64,000 bases of DNA from Lamellibrachia satsuma (Eukaryota > Annelida > Polychaeta > Sabellida > Siboglinidae): the NCBI GenBank assembly GCA_033239005.1, contig BSQZ01000039.1:4833316-4897315 (forward strand), written 5' to 3'. The notes below the pieces were generated by a model. The model was not told where the DNA came from, ran no database searches, and worked only from the letters and a program-made list of their open reading frames with translations. The translations under genes were made by a program, and so were the position numbers. This document shows, piece by piece, positions 51,941 through 64,000 of the stretch (position 1 is its first letter; each line of letters opens with the position of its first letter).

Positions 51941-52065
51941 AACTTTGGACTTGTTCAGAAGCCAGAAGTTTCATGTACAGTCCCATCTCGTGAAGTATTT
52001 CTATGCCAGTCTTCATGACGGTATAGCCGTAGCGTTTGTCTCAGGTGAACCTGATCCAGCCTTAC
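51941..52065 (-). pseudogene. GGR-like exon A (N-proximal part)
   Basis: Bounded by TTTTACAG at the acceptor and GTGAGTG at the donor. One frame reads YGYTVMKTGIEILHEMGLY followed by a short acidic/polar stretch. This resembles the GGR segment after the FAD-binding loop, where a Cys-Gly-Asp motif precedes a helix of the type 'EILxEMG'. The frame is interrupted upstream within the exon by TGA, so the start of the exon must be read in another frame. Taken alone this block is weak; its order and strand relative to the next exons carry the case. Confidence 0.5.
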
Positions 52066-52324
52066 CTGTAAAATATCCAGCATAACAAATTAATAAAATA
52101 TAATAAATATTACAAATTATAATAAACAAACAGCTATCATTTACTTTTGATGTGAATGGCAGATCTAATTCGTGATACTGCAGAATTCATAAAATATAAT
52201 TTCCACATATATTAAATAATTAAATCAATTAAGTGAAAAACAAAGTTAAACTGTATTTATACCAACACATCTTTACCTATTTAATTATTATATTAATACA
52301 CATCATTATATATCAGAAGAACAA

Positions 52325-52425
52325 CTAAATTAACTCTTATGCAATAACCAACGAAGTCCGATGTAGAAGAAAATTGAAATGGGCCAAATAAATTACGTTT
52401 TTATTACGAAGTATATATTTTTTCC
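52325..52425 (+). repeat. Dispersed repeat shared with 58.26 kb
   Basis: 'AGTCCGATGTAGAAGAAAAT' and 'GGGCCAAATAAATTACGTTT' recur as close variants at 58255-58335 in the same orientation. Unit nature unknown; possibly the end of a SINE or MITE. Confidence 0.55.
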
Positions 52426-52706
52426 TGATTGTAGATAATAGTTAATTTTTCTTTTAGCAGTATACTTATTTGTTTTAACTTCATACAGCTTCGGTGTGCA
52501 TATGACTAGTTGCAAAATGAAATTTCCATACAATATGGAGTAAAAAGAATACTGTCTAACCTGTCTGAAGCGACTGCTCAAGGGATGTTCGAAAAGTCTC
52601 TGAGGTGGTCTCTTAATACAGGTCGTATCTTAAAACAGGTGGTACCTTGGGAGGAATTTACGGTGGTCATTTAATGCAGGTGGTCATTTGAGCAGGTTTG
52701 ACTGTA

Positions 52707-52719
52707 TAGATATAAAAAT

Positions 52720-52759
<40 letters not shown>

Positions 52760-52797
52760 ATTTTTATATCTAATATATATATATATATATATATATG
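52707..52797. repeat. (AT)n bounded by 20-bp inverted arms
   Basis: TAGATATAAAAATGGACATA on the left (52707-52726) and its inverse TATGTCCATTTTTATATCTA on the right (52753-52772), followed by a second (AT)n. Confidence 0.93.
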
Positions 52798-53603
52798 CAG
52801 TCAGGTGATAATGTCACGAGAGCAGCGATTTCTGCAGATAATCTTCAAGGTGTTTATTAAACCTACAGGCAGTGTTCGCCAGAAATTGATGATTACCAAT
52901 CCAAAAGTGTAATATTTAAATTGTTGCCAGACCACTTATTACCACAGCCAGCTGGGTTTTTTTTTAATATGAGGCTGTGAGATGCATTCTGAGTGATTCT
53001 AACTAAGACACTCCAGGAAGACTTTTCACGGTCAATTTTATTATTATTTCTGACAAAAAACATGCGTAAAGATTACAGTATTATCCAATTTTATTTCAGG
53101 TCTTTTCCAGTAAGTTCTAACCCAACGTAAAGCACAATTCTACAACACTCAAATAGCATAAATAAATAAATGCAAAACAATACTGACATTGTCACTGAAA
53201 CTGACAGCAGTGTTGGCACATAAAATATTCCATTCTTTTAACTAGCAATTAACTCCTGAGTGCTTTAATGATTTAGCATGCATTGCCTTATTGTTGCAAC
53301 ACAAATATTGTGCCATTAAACTAAATCACTGTCCAACTACAAAGTCAAATATTCAAAATCGGACAAAATTTCACAAACTTGTGGACTTAAAAACAACCCG
53401 GCGAATTCGCGTAGCGGGAAAATACTTCGTACACTGACTAAGTCTAAGACCTCTACTCTAGGATACGCCCGACATCAAACATGTCATAGGGAATCATAGT
53501 CTTATCTACAAAACTTACGATAGAAATACACCTGTCGTCCAATCGATGTATTTCACCTTAATTTTGGTCCAATTTTAATTAAAAACAGACGAAAGGAACT
53601 TAC

Positions 53604-53609
53604 CGCCAT
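53604..53609 (-). other. Possible ATG-bearing first exon end with strong donor
   Basis: On the minus strand ATGGCG is followed at once by GTAAGTTCC, a near-consensus splice donor, downstream of a comparatively GC-rich stretch (53610-53880). It is in the correct orientation and about 1.5 kb upstream of GGR-like exon A, so it may be the first coding exon (Met-Ala) of that gene. No exon carrying the N-terminal nucleotide-binding motif was found in between, so the link is inference only. Confidence 0.3.
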
Positions 53610-53717
53610 CCAATCTGCCGCTGTAATTCACGGAAAAGAACGGAAACAGCCGACACTACAGTACGTAAAACAAAAGGAAAACCTGGATGCCGGGAATCGG
53701 CGCGGCTGACACGATTT

Positions 53718-53861
53718 TTAGACATGCGGCATGAGCCGCTTGGCGGATTTTGTTGAAGTGCTTACTTCTTGTTTTCCTGCGCTGGTAGATTTAGTGGGCA
53801 ACTGCTGTTCATTTGTCGCTGTTGCTAGTTTGAAGAAGTTTGACATTTTCTGCGCCTTCAT
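53718..53861 (-). CDS. Small ORF, 47 residues, unrecognised
   Basis: ATG-initiated frame beginning MKAQKMSNFFKLATAT, polar and Ser/Thr/Lys-rich, ending in a stop before the possible first exon of the GGR-like pseudogene. The 'SNFFK' opening recalls the N-termini of some hAT-like transposase-derived proteins, but the similarity is too short to rely on. It could equally be an upstream ORF in a 5' leader or a chance frame. Confidence 0.2.
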   Translation of the reverse strand: MKAQKMSNFFKLATATNEQQLPTKSTSAGKQEVSTSTKSAKRLMPHV

Positions 53862-57034
<3,173 letters not shown>

Positions 57035-57086
57035 TGACGTCATCCTAACGCAATTAAACAATTGCGTCGTAATTTCTCTGACGTCA
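57035..57086. promoter_or_regulatory. Two CRE-like TGACGTCA sites around a hairpin
   Basis: Perfect 8-bp palindromes TGACGTCA at 57035-57042 and 57079-57086 flank ACGCAATT-AAAC-AATTGCGT (57048-57067), a perfect 8-bp stem with 4-base loop. TGACGTCA is the cAMP-response element bound by CREB/ATF factors. No gene start is recognised nearby, so a regulatory role is conjecture. Confidence 0.35.
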
Positions 57087-57509
57087 CCTACGCACGATTG
57101 TGTAACTGTGAACCATAGTTATTTATTACACTCATAATCATCTCGCAAGTTATCGCGTCGACGTTGTTTACCTATGATCAGGGTACCTTTATTTATAGCA
57201 GGCAACCAAACGTCGTTTGCTTGTAACAAATACGAAGGCCTGTCATAATGCACAACATCGAAGGACAAAATCAATGATAGTGGTTTTATGGGCAAACACA
57301 GTTTGTTGGATGCCCCTTATATATTATGTATTTCATTTGCATACATAGTTATTTTACCACGATAAGGGCATTGTACATTGTGTTAATAAAAGTTATTCTC
57401 TATCTGATTCTTGCTTGCTTCTCCTCCTCTTCCTCTATCTCCTCCTCCTTCTTCTGGATAATGTGCCACGTGGCAGGGTCTTTTTACCTCCCTCATGGTA
57501 TTTTATTTG

Positions 57510-57625
57510 TAACATTCCAACTGTTTTACGACTGGAATTGTTAACCCGACCAGAGACTGTTTAAATTCTAACCCTTTTGGTTTGGTGCGCTGCAGAGCTT
57601 GGGTTTTGAAAGGATTTTAGCGCAT
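57510..57625 (+). mobile_element. Third copy of the LINE 3' terminal tail
   Basis: 'GGAATTGTTAACCCGACCAG' then 'CCCTTTTGGTTTGGTGCGCT' then 'GAGCTTGGGTTTTGAAAGGA' and 'TTTTAGCGCA' align with 2046-2132 and 6170-6225. Only the extreme 3' end is present, as expected for 5'-truncated LINE insertions. Confidence 0.75.
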
Positions 57626-57702
57626 GCGAGTGTTATATCGTGTATTATGTATTGTCAGCTACAACATTATTTCACTTCTCTAAATCTTTCTACCCAACTG
57701 AT

Positions 57703-57850
57703 CAGTGGCGTACTTAGGGGGGAGACCATCGGGTCACGGCCCCTGCCTTGGCTTATTTTTTTTTTCGTTGCGCCGCTACATAGTAGCATGGGTGACTAGG
57801 CATGGCACCCCTTTCGCCTCCCCCTTTGCGAGATCCTAGATACACCACTG
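57703..57850. mobile_element. hAT-type MITE, 148 bp, with target duplication
   Basis: Ends CAGTGGCGTACTTAGG and CCTAGATACACCACTG are imperfect terminal inverted repeats of about 16 bp. The flanks CAACTGAT (57695-57702) and CAACCGAT (57851-57858) agree at 7 of 8 positions, fitting the 8-bp target duplication of hAT elements. There is no coding sequence. It inserted just downstream of the LINE tail at 57.6 kb. Confidence 0.75.
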
Positions 57851-57858
57851 CAACCGAT

Positions 57859-59599
57859 TCTTCCCCTCTCCTCCATTAAGCTATCTCTGACATGTCCAAG
57901 CGATTGATGTCACTGTTTTTAATGTCGTTGCATTTACATCATATAATTTAGTTTTTGCGCAAGCTGTGTTTACACAAATCTAAGCTTAGCTGTGTTCTCA
58001 GAGAGGATTTTAGTCGGTTTAACGTTTTATATACGACGTATTCGAGGTGAATGACGTAGCCTGTCATGGCCCCAGTTGGCTACTTTGATACACTGCGGTG
58101 GTTCAGGAACCATCCTATATTTATCAACAAAATTATATACATTTTAGGTAACCTCTGTTTGCTGCAGTTGTGTAGGCAGGACGACAAGAAAGAGTGACAT
58201 AGGACCATTGATGATATGTTATCATCAACAGCAACAACGTCACAGCACAAGTTTATTTATGCAAGAACCAACACAAGTCCGATGTAGTAGAGAATTGAAA
58301 CGGGCCAAATAAATGACGTTTTTTATTGCAAAGTGGACTGCTTATCACGCAGCCACTTTGGGAAAAACATTAACAGGAATGTGAGCTCCTCAAAGCAAAC
58401 CAGACAGGAACTGAACACATGTACAGCCCCGTCCGGCAAGTTTCTCAGAGCCCACATTCCTACAAGCATGACGATAACATATATACATCAAGAAGTCGTC
58501 ATGAGCATGTAATGCAAAGAATACAGACATTCCACCACCAATACACACATTTAATTACAAACAGGTGGGGCCATTTCGCCACAAGGTCACCCACACACAC
58601 GTGACCATCCCGCCAATACGTGTAGTTTACAACACTAAAATGTTGTGGTGTTTAATTGAATAATCATTAGTATGCCTGATTTCTTACGAAAAATTCGGCT
58701 GGTAACTTTGGAAGGTGCTGGTTCACAGATTTATTATGGTCGGTGTTGTATATTGTTATATTGCACGGACTTAGTGACAACGTCGGTGAATTATGGATGT
58801 TCACATAAATTCAACGACTGATTTTGCACTCAATGTTCCTAAGAAATCACTCATGGTACTTTTACCGTTTATCAGACGATGTTTCCGAGTTCTTCGTAGA
58901 GTTGTTTGCAGTAAAAGTTTCCTTGTCGAACATTACATTTTGACCAGCAGGTTCTGTAGTTCAAACACCCACCTGGTGGTCAATGTGCAAACAAACGTGG
59001 ACAGCGCCGTATTTAATGCAATTAATTTTAATGTCATGTCCGCTAGGTCATAACGCCAACATTACCGCTTTCGGGTGGGAAATACCACTTTTCCCCTGGT
59101 TCCGCTTTCACGCTTTTGGACGAAATGTCCCGCTTTTGTAATAAAAAAAAATTCACGGTATTATCGACCTATTAGTTCCACACGAGGCCATCTCAAGTCT
59201 TTGGTCTCAAGCGAATGAACTTTTCTCGCCCGTGCGTTCATCTCAAGCGAGAACAGCACGTCAAAATGGCGACCCGCCAGACAACACATTAACAAACGAC
59301 GAAAATAGGAGGAGGTATTTCCAGCTTTTCATGACCTGATGATGACACCACTGGCTACAGGCACTTCGGTCTTTATCTGCCACAACATAAAATAGTATAT
59401 TTTATTTGGTTGGGTTAGGGCGCAGTAGAACACACGACCGGGTCAGGGTGACACGATAATATCGACTATGTGTCCGGCCACAGGTGTAAACATGTCAGTG
59501 GAGGCCCCGACATCAATGTCAAGAGTCAAGACAGGGATGGACCTGCCGTGAGTCATGTGTGTAAATGATCGCGGAACGGCCACATGCCCACCATATGTC
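57859..59599. other. No gene seen
   Basis: Only the dispersed repeat at 58255-58335 is recognised. Confidence 0.5.
58255..58335 (+). repeat. Dispersed repeat shared with 52.33 kb
   Basis: 'AAGTCCGATGTAGTAGAGAA' and 'GGGCCAAATAAATGACGTTT', matching 52325-52425 across about 75 bases. Confidence 0.55.
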
Positions 59600-59790
59600 G
59601 GATATTTTATGATGATTGTGCCTCTTCACCATCCTCTTCTTCCCCTTCCGTTGCGGGGTGAGGTCCTCATCACTTTGTCTGCTCCGCCCTCTCGACGAGT
59701 CATCTCCATCCATCGCGATCTTCTGTCATTTTCTCCCACTCTCGGTTGTGCACTCCTGCCCTCTCGAGATCTCTCTTATTAACCCTCTCC
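59600..59790 (-). mobile_element. LINE ORF2 C-terminal fragment, related to 45.2 kb
   Basis: Minus strand reads WEKMTEDRDGWR, a stop, LVERAEQTK, a stop, then GPHPATEGEEE, parallel to the 45180-45345 fragment. Internal stops show decay. Confidence 0.5.
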
Positions 59791-60109
59791 CTCTTCTTCT
59801 ACCCCTCTTGCGTTTCCCATGCCCTCTTCACGGTCTTGTTTATTAGTGGAAGTTTTGGCATGGGTGGATACAGTTTTAATTAACACCGACTTGATACTCT
59901 TGCGTGTTTACCACAGCTGGTTGGAAGAGGAGTGGACTGTCCCTCCTCAATTCATTTAGCCTATCGCGAATCAGGTTAATTGATATTCAAACGTGTAGTG
60001 CATGAATAGTGCAAGTAACTTGTGCAGGCGGTGTAACAAGAGAGTGCGTGTAAAGTCGTCTAAAACAATTACTTTGGTTGTTAGATCGGGTAACTTGCGA
60101 AATTGTGAA

Positions 60110-60340
60110 TACACACGCATACGCGCACAAGCACATACACGCTAACACACACGCGCGCGCGCGCGCACGCACACACACACACACACGCACGCACACGAAC
60201 ACACACACACAATAGTCGAAATTGTGAATACACACGTACACACGCACACGCACACACGCACGCACGCACACTCACACGCACGCATGCACACACGCACACG
60301 CACACGCACACGCACACACACACACACACGCACACACAAT
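60110..60340. repeat. (AC)n / (GC) / (ACGC) compound microsatellite, internally duplicated
   Basis: AATAGTCGAAAT and TGTGAATACACACG recur around two blocks of AC/GC repeats, so the block has itself been duplicated. Confidence 0.93.
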
Positions 60341-60820
60341 AGTCGAAATAACATTTTCCATGGGTGGATAATGAACATAAAGGCATAAAGTAGAACTTGT
60401 CTCCGGGTGAATTATATTATAGATTGTATTTATGGTGAAATGAACTGCGTCGTTCACGAGCTAGTAAACACTAGCTCAGTCACGACTTCGACGTATATAC
60501 GTCATGCTATTCCACCGGTAAAACCCGTGTAGTTAATTATTGATGTGAAAAGCAGTGATTCATCGCTCCAACACAGGTCGACGTAACACGGTTGACCAGC
60601 CAAGCGTAACGGTGTTCTCTACAGGCAAGTACTTCGTTTACACGTACTTCGTATTGTCTCAAGCGGCCGGATAATTCACATATTATCTGCGCTGTCAGGT
60701 GGTGTAGGGTCGTTCAGTTTATCTCTTATTTCTAAAAACAGAAATATTAATTTGACAAGTCAAATGTAATAAACCATTCGGGTCATTGACATAGCACAGG
60801 AGCGGGGGGGGGGGCGGGAG

Positions 60821-60895
60821 GGGGTGGCAGGAGTCTCAACCTCCCATATCTCACCTGTTTGTGGGACCAACCTCCCACCTCCTGCCACACCCCCT
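60821..60895. repeat. Hairpin-ended dispersed repeat, copy 2
   Basis: GGGGTGGCAGGAGTCTCAAC then CTCCCATATCTCACCTGTTT and, inverted, CCTCCTGCCACACCCCC. It matches 5411-5517 with a shorter interior. A G-run (GGGGGGGGGG) lies just upstream. Confidence 0.7.
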
Positions 60896-60912
60896 CATGA
60901 CAAATGGATGTC

Positions 60913-61443
60913 TCAACAGCGATGCACTCTTTCTGTCAAAATAGGTGTTCCATTTATTTTGGGCAGACATAAATCACGGAATGACGCTATAAAGTAATTA
61001 TCCCTGCGTGGACGAATACAGCCCACATATAATTCACTGTGCCGATACGTCGGCATGACATGGCGCTTCCAACTGCGACTCAGTAAAATACGCCACATGT
61101 AAACGTTGTGGATTAAACTTGCTAAAACAGATTGCCGGATTAACCACAAAAAAATGCCAGTCAGACAGTCATGATCTCTTCGCTTTCCTCGAATCGGACT
61201 CCGACCTCTGTTCAACTTCTGTGCTGTAGTCGTGAATATGACACAGTCAGTGTTGACTATGGGCGGGCACGGTGAAGAGAACGTCAGAAAATAGGGACTT
61301 TTGTGAAAGAACAATGTTATCTTATGTGCAGCATGCGCTGTATTTTCTTGTATGTTTTGTTGTATTCCGTCGTCGACAACGTTCTGTGAGCGTCTGTGCT
61401 TAAACATAGTTGAATAAACATTAATGTATCGAGTCGTCTCCAT
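60913..61443 (-). CDS. Open frame of 176 residues, unrecognised
   Basis: ATG-start frame with mixed, non-repetitive composition, ending next to the hairpin repeat at 60.82-60.90 kb and starting exactly where MITE copy 2 begins. I see no domain. It contains a basic stretch (RGRSPIRGKRRDHDC) and a hydrophobic run (LFLWLIRQS-like). The length in A/T-rich DNA is mildly unusual but could be chance or transposon-derived. Confidence 0.15.
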   Translation of the reverse strand: METTRYINVYSTMFKHRRSQNVVDDGIQQNIQENTAHAAHKITLFFHKSPYFLTFSSPCPPIVNTDCVIFTTTAQKLNRGRSPIRGKRRDHDCLTGIFLWLIRQSVLASLIHNVYMWRILLSRSWKRHVMPTYRHSELYVGCIRPRRDNYFIASFRDLCLPKINGTPILTERVHRC

Positions 61444-61900
61444 AGTTCTATTTTTTTGCTAGTCTCATTTCAAATAAAGTTTTGCGAAAAACCGAACCTA
61501 CCTAGTATCCATTGCAACATGCTAGCTCATTTGTGCAACTTTTGTATGTAGTTTTTTTGTGTGAAATCATCAGACAAACTACTTAATTACTTAATGCTTG
61601 TTCAAGCATTAACTGAAGTGAAAATCGAAATGCTGAAAAATCACGATTTTCTTCCTTGGTAAAATTTCGTAAGTTTTTCATGTGATCGGAGAAAGGCTGG
61701 AAGTCACACCCATTATCAGCCTTGACCCACACCGTGTTTACCATATTGGATATCAACTATTTTAATCCTTACCAGATCTAACGACTGAAGTCAATTCTTT
61801 CGATGATTTGAAAAAAAAATGTGCTTGTTTTTTTTTATTAAATCGACTGCGGATGTTACATGAACTATTCACACACTACATATTTGGTTTTTGGCATTTG
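61444..61900 (+). mobile_element. MITE-like dispersed repeat, copy 2
   Basis: Shares with copy 1 such blocks as 'TTTGTGCAACTTTTGTATG', 'CTTGTTCAAGCATTAA', 'GAAGTGAAAATCGAAATG', 'CCTTACCAGATCTAACGA' and 'TTCTTTCGATGATTTGAAAA'. It starts near TTTTTTTGCTAGTCTCATTT. No coding potential is seen. Confidence 0.7.
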
Positions 61901-62552
61901 GATATGCGACAGGCTAAATCAGGAAGCAGTTTTAATACCACGGGTCTCGATCTTCGACTTTCACGCACTCGGTAAAGGCAGTGTTGTAGTGGTAAAAAAA
62001 ACAGAGGGCATACACCATGGGTTCAAGTGTTAAGTTTAACCCTAACCCTCACTGAGCCACATAGACCCACACTATGTTGCCCAAGTTGGTAAAGACACAG
62101 TCAGTGAGTAAGTTAATATAAAAGACTGGCTGTCAATTTGCCTTTAAAAAGAATATCGAAACTACAGCCAACAACTTAGCCACTCAAGTTCCTCAACCAT
62201 CCTAACTGCTAAGTCATTGCTTTATAATCTAATGAGCCAGAGCCGTAACGTTTTCAGCCTAGTAGCTGCTCAACCATGGCTACTGCTTTAAGCACACAGC
62301 GAACATTGGAGTCATAAGAATGACAAGATGTATTGTTCAATTTGTATTTAAATCTTATTTTATATTGTTATTCTAATAACAAACTATGACTAACAAGAGT
62401 TGGAGTGTATTTAAAATCATGAGCTCTTAAAGATATTGAATATGAATATAATTGCAACACAGTTCAGAAAAAGGTTTCTTTAATTGTTAATGACATCAGC
62501 CATTGCCTGATGCTCAGTTGAATATGCCATGGATGTTGCTTATGACTATAAT

Positions 62553-64000
62553 TCACAAAACTAACCAAACATTCTCATATCGTTTGCCATCACTACAGTC
62601 ACTAACATTTCTTGTCCTGTTGTCATCGGCATTTCTATGACATTTAAACAATTCCTTGACATATTTGGCAGACCCAAACTTTGATTGAGGTGGGCCCACA
62701 AAGCTAAGAAACAGGAGATTGTTGACGGTCTCAACAAGAAGCCTGTTCCTGCATTTGGTGGCAATGACATTCGTTGTAGAAAATCCACGTTCACAATCTG
62801 CAGTTGATACAGGTAGAATGTGAATGATCGATTTCAAAAGGATTTCATGGTGGGTCATCGACATAGTCTCTGAATGCTCGCTTGACAGTCGGACCGTTCA
62901 TACCAAAGTAGTCGCATAGTTTCTTGATCTTTGCTTCACCTTCCAGCCAGGGTGACTCTACTGCTGTTGGCCATTTATTTGGTTCAAGTACATCAATTTG
63001 GTCGAGAAACTGTCTCAGTTCTGGGTTCGCTGACAAGCGAGCATCTAGATTGTCAATCAGTGATTGGTAGAATCTGTCATGGTGAATAGACTTTAGCTTA
63101 GAGTAACTGGTTAGGACAATCTGACGGTGAAAACCAGTGGCACATGATTCTTCTGCAGTTTTAGTATGCTCCCCATTATCCCTTCCTTGAGTTGGATCAA
63201 CGCCCTGATACAGCGCCTCAGTAGCTTGTATGCTTGGCTAAGAGTAATGGACTCAGACTGGACAGCTCGGACACTTCATTGAGTGCATCTAGTATAAGAG
63301 CTACATTAAAAAAGTTGACGATGTTAAGATCTTGTGTATTCCGCTGATGGTGGGCTTATTAAGGTTATCAGCAAAGTGTTTTGCTAATGCTGGGTAATTT
63401 TGTCAAATTGCCTGATGTGCCCTGCGACTAGACGCACATCAACGAGTTCCCAAAACCCTCCCAATGCGGATCACATCACATAAATCTTCTGAACAGGATT
63501 CCAACTCTCGCTGCATTCTTGGACTGGTGGAACAAAGAGCGTAAAGCTTGTCCATGAAAATTTGCATGTAACTGATTTCGCTTTGATCCTTCACAGAATC
63601 GCCTATTGCCAGTTAACTTCTGTGACACAAAATGCCACAGTTGAACTCTAGGGAACTGTTGTTTGAGTCGAGCGAGTACCCCACTCCGACTACCTAACAT
63701 TGTCGATGCACCATCGCTGCATGCCCCAATGAGATTTGCTTTGAGATATTTGTCATTAAAACCATGTTTAGCGAGTAAAGCAAGAAGGGCTGAAGTTATT
63801 GTTTGGGCATCTAAGGCATCCGATTATGCAAGTTCTAGTGGAAAAGTAATGGCGCCACTATCCTTCCACTCTGTGAAATCTAAAGATGATACACGTGTGT
63901 ACACTACAATGGCAGACTTTCTTGAAACTGTAGTGGACTCATCGAGAAGAACAGATAATTTCATTTGATGATCAGTAATAAAACGGCACAAGTTGGCACG
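62553..64000 (-). pseudogene. hAT-superfamily transposase relic (ZNF862/KIAA1586-like), partial
   Basis: The coding sense runs leftwards from beyond the window end. Segments in order: KLSVLLDESTTVSRKSAIVV (first catalytic Asp, 63931-63960), ITFPLELA, an in-frame TAA at 63824-63826, ACSDGASTMLGSRSGVLARL (second Asp region, near 63700), then a frameshift near 63605 to LAIGDSVKDQSEISYMQIF; a middle part including LEPNKWPTAVESPWLEGEAK; a frameshift near 62850; and the C-terminal dimerisation segment LPVSTADCERGFSTTN (Glu-Arg at 62775-62810). Order and motifs match hAT transposases or host genes derived from them. At least one stop and two frameshifts show it is dead. Confidence 0.85.

Larger units (their letters stand above)
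42787..52065 (-). pseudogene. Geranylgeranyl-reductase-like FAD oxidoreductase, multi-exon, decayed
   Basis: Five exon-like blocks in the same orientation, listed separately, give in order the middle-to-C-terminal parts of a protein resembling the geranylgeranyl reductase (GGR) family. In archaea, bacteria and plants these enzymes use FAD to saturate isoprenoid chains; their role in animals is not established to my knowledge. Seen here: a region like the GGR 'EILHEMG' segment, the SPSGLSFIDQSKEKLG region, a YYxIPG-like strand (NYCVYIIPGSPKV), the FAD-binding GEGIHHAMEGGK helix and a hydrophobic C-terminal block ending in RWADIMTG. Most blocks have AG acceptors and GT donors. Exon B has an in-frame TGA and exons A, C and D need frame changes, so the gene looks dead. 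The N-terminal Rossmann GxGxxG exon and the GDAAG exon were not found. The introns hold a LINE piece, a MITE and a 22-bp minisatellite. Confidence 0.68.

Overview
The window looks like eukaryotic, metazoan nuclear DNA. It is AT-rich, gene-poor, full of long (AT)n, (AC)n and (ACGC)n microsatellites, minisatellites and decayed retrotransposons, and its one clear intact gene is an innexin, the gap-junction family typical of protostomes. The LINE flavours also fit a lophotrochozoan such as a mollusc. I infer the phylum from protein character only and cannot name the species.

Layout. 1-11.7 kb: no intact gene; decayed LINE pieces (1.1-2.1, 5.9-6.2, 8.6-9.1 kb) and copies of a dispersed MITE-like repeat. 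11.75-13.03 kb: a complete, intronless innexin on the minus strand inside a GC-rich island. 14.2-18.2 kb: a 92-bp and a 27-bp tandem array with a purine-rich tract between them. 19.9-22.1 kb: a LINE fragment, then a broken minus-strand gene joining a retroviral-type integrase zinc-binding (H2C2) segment to an OTU cysteine-protease segment. 23-37 kb: minisatellites, (AT)n blocks bounded by inverted repeats, a possible short LTR element and small duplications. 38.8-41.8 kb: a decayed LINE and a 2.2-kb satellite of 61-bp units.

42.8-52.1 kb (possibly starting near 53.6 kb) holds the most unexpected item: five splice-bounded exons on the minus strand that together resemble the FAD-dependent geranylgeranyl-reductase family. 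Several of them carry frameshifts or a nonsense codon, so it is best read as a pseudogene, although assembly error cannot be excluded for the indels. 53.6-62.5 kb: more repeats, a small hAT-type MITE with 8-bp target duplications, two CRE-like palindromes flanking a hairpin, and long (AC)n blocks. 62.55-64.0 kb: a decayed hAT-superfamily transposase related to the ZNF862/KIAA1586-like group, running off the window end.

There is no operon-like organisation. Apart from the innexin, the content is mobile-element debris, tandem repeats and pseudogenes. Most open reading frames in the window are chance translations of repeats or shadows of the innexin, and they are left out.
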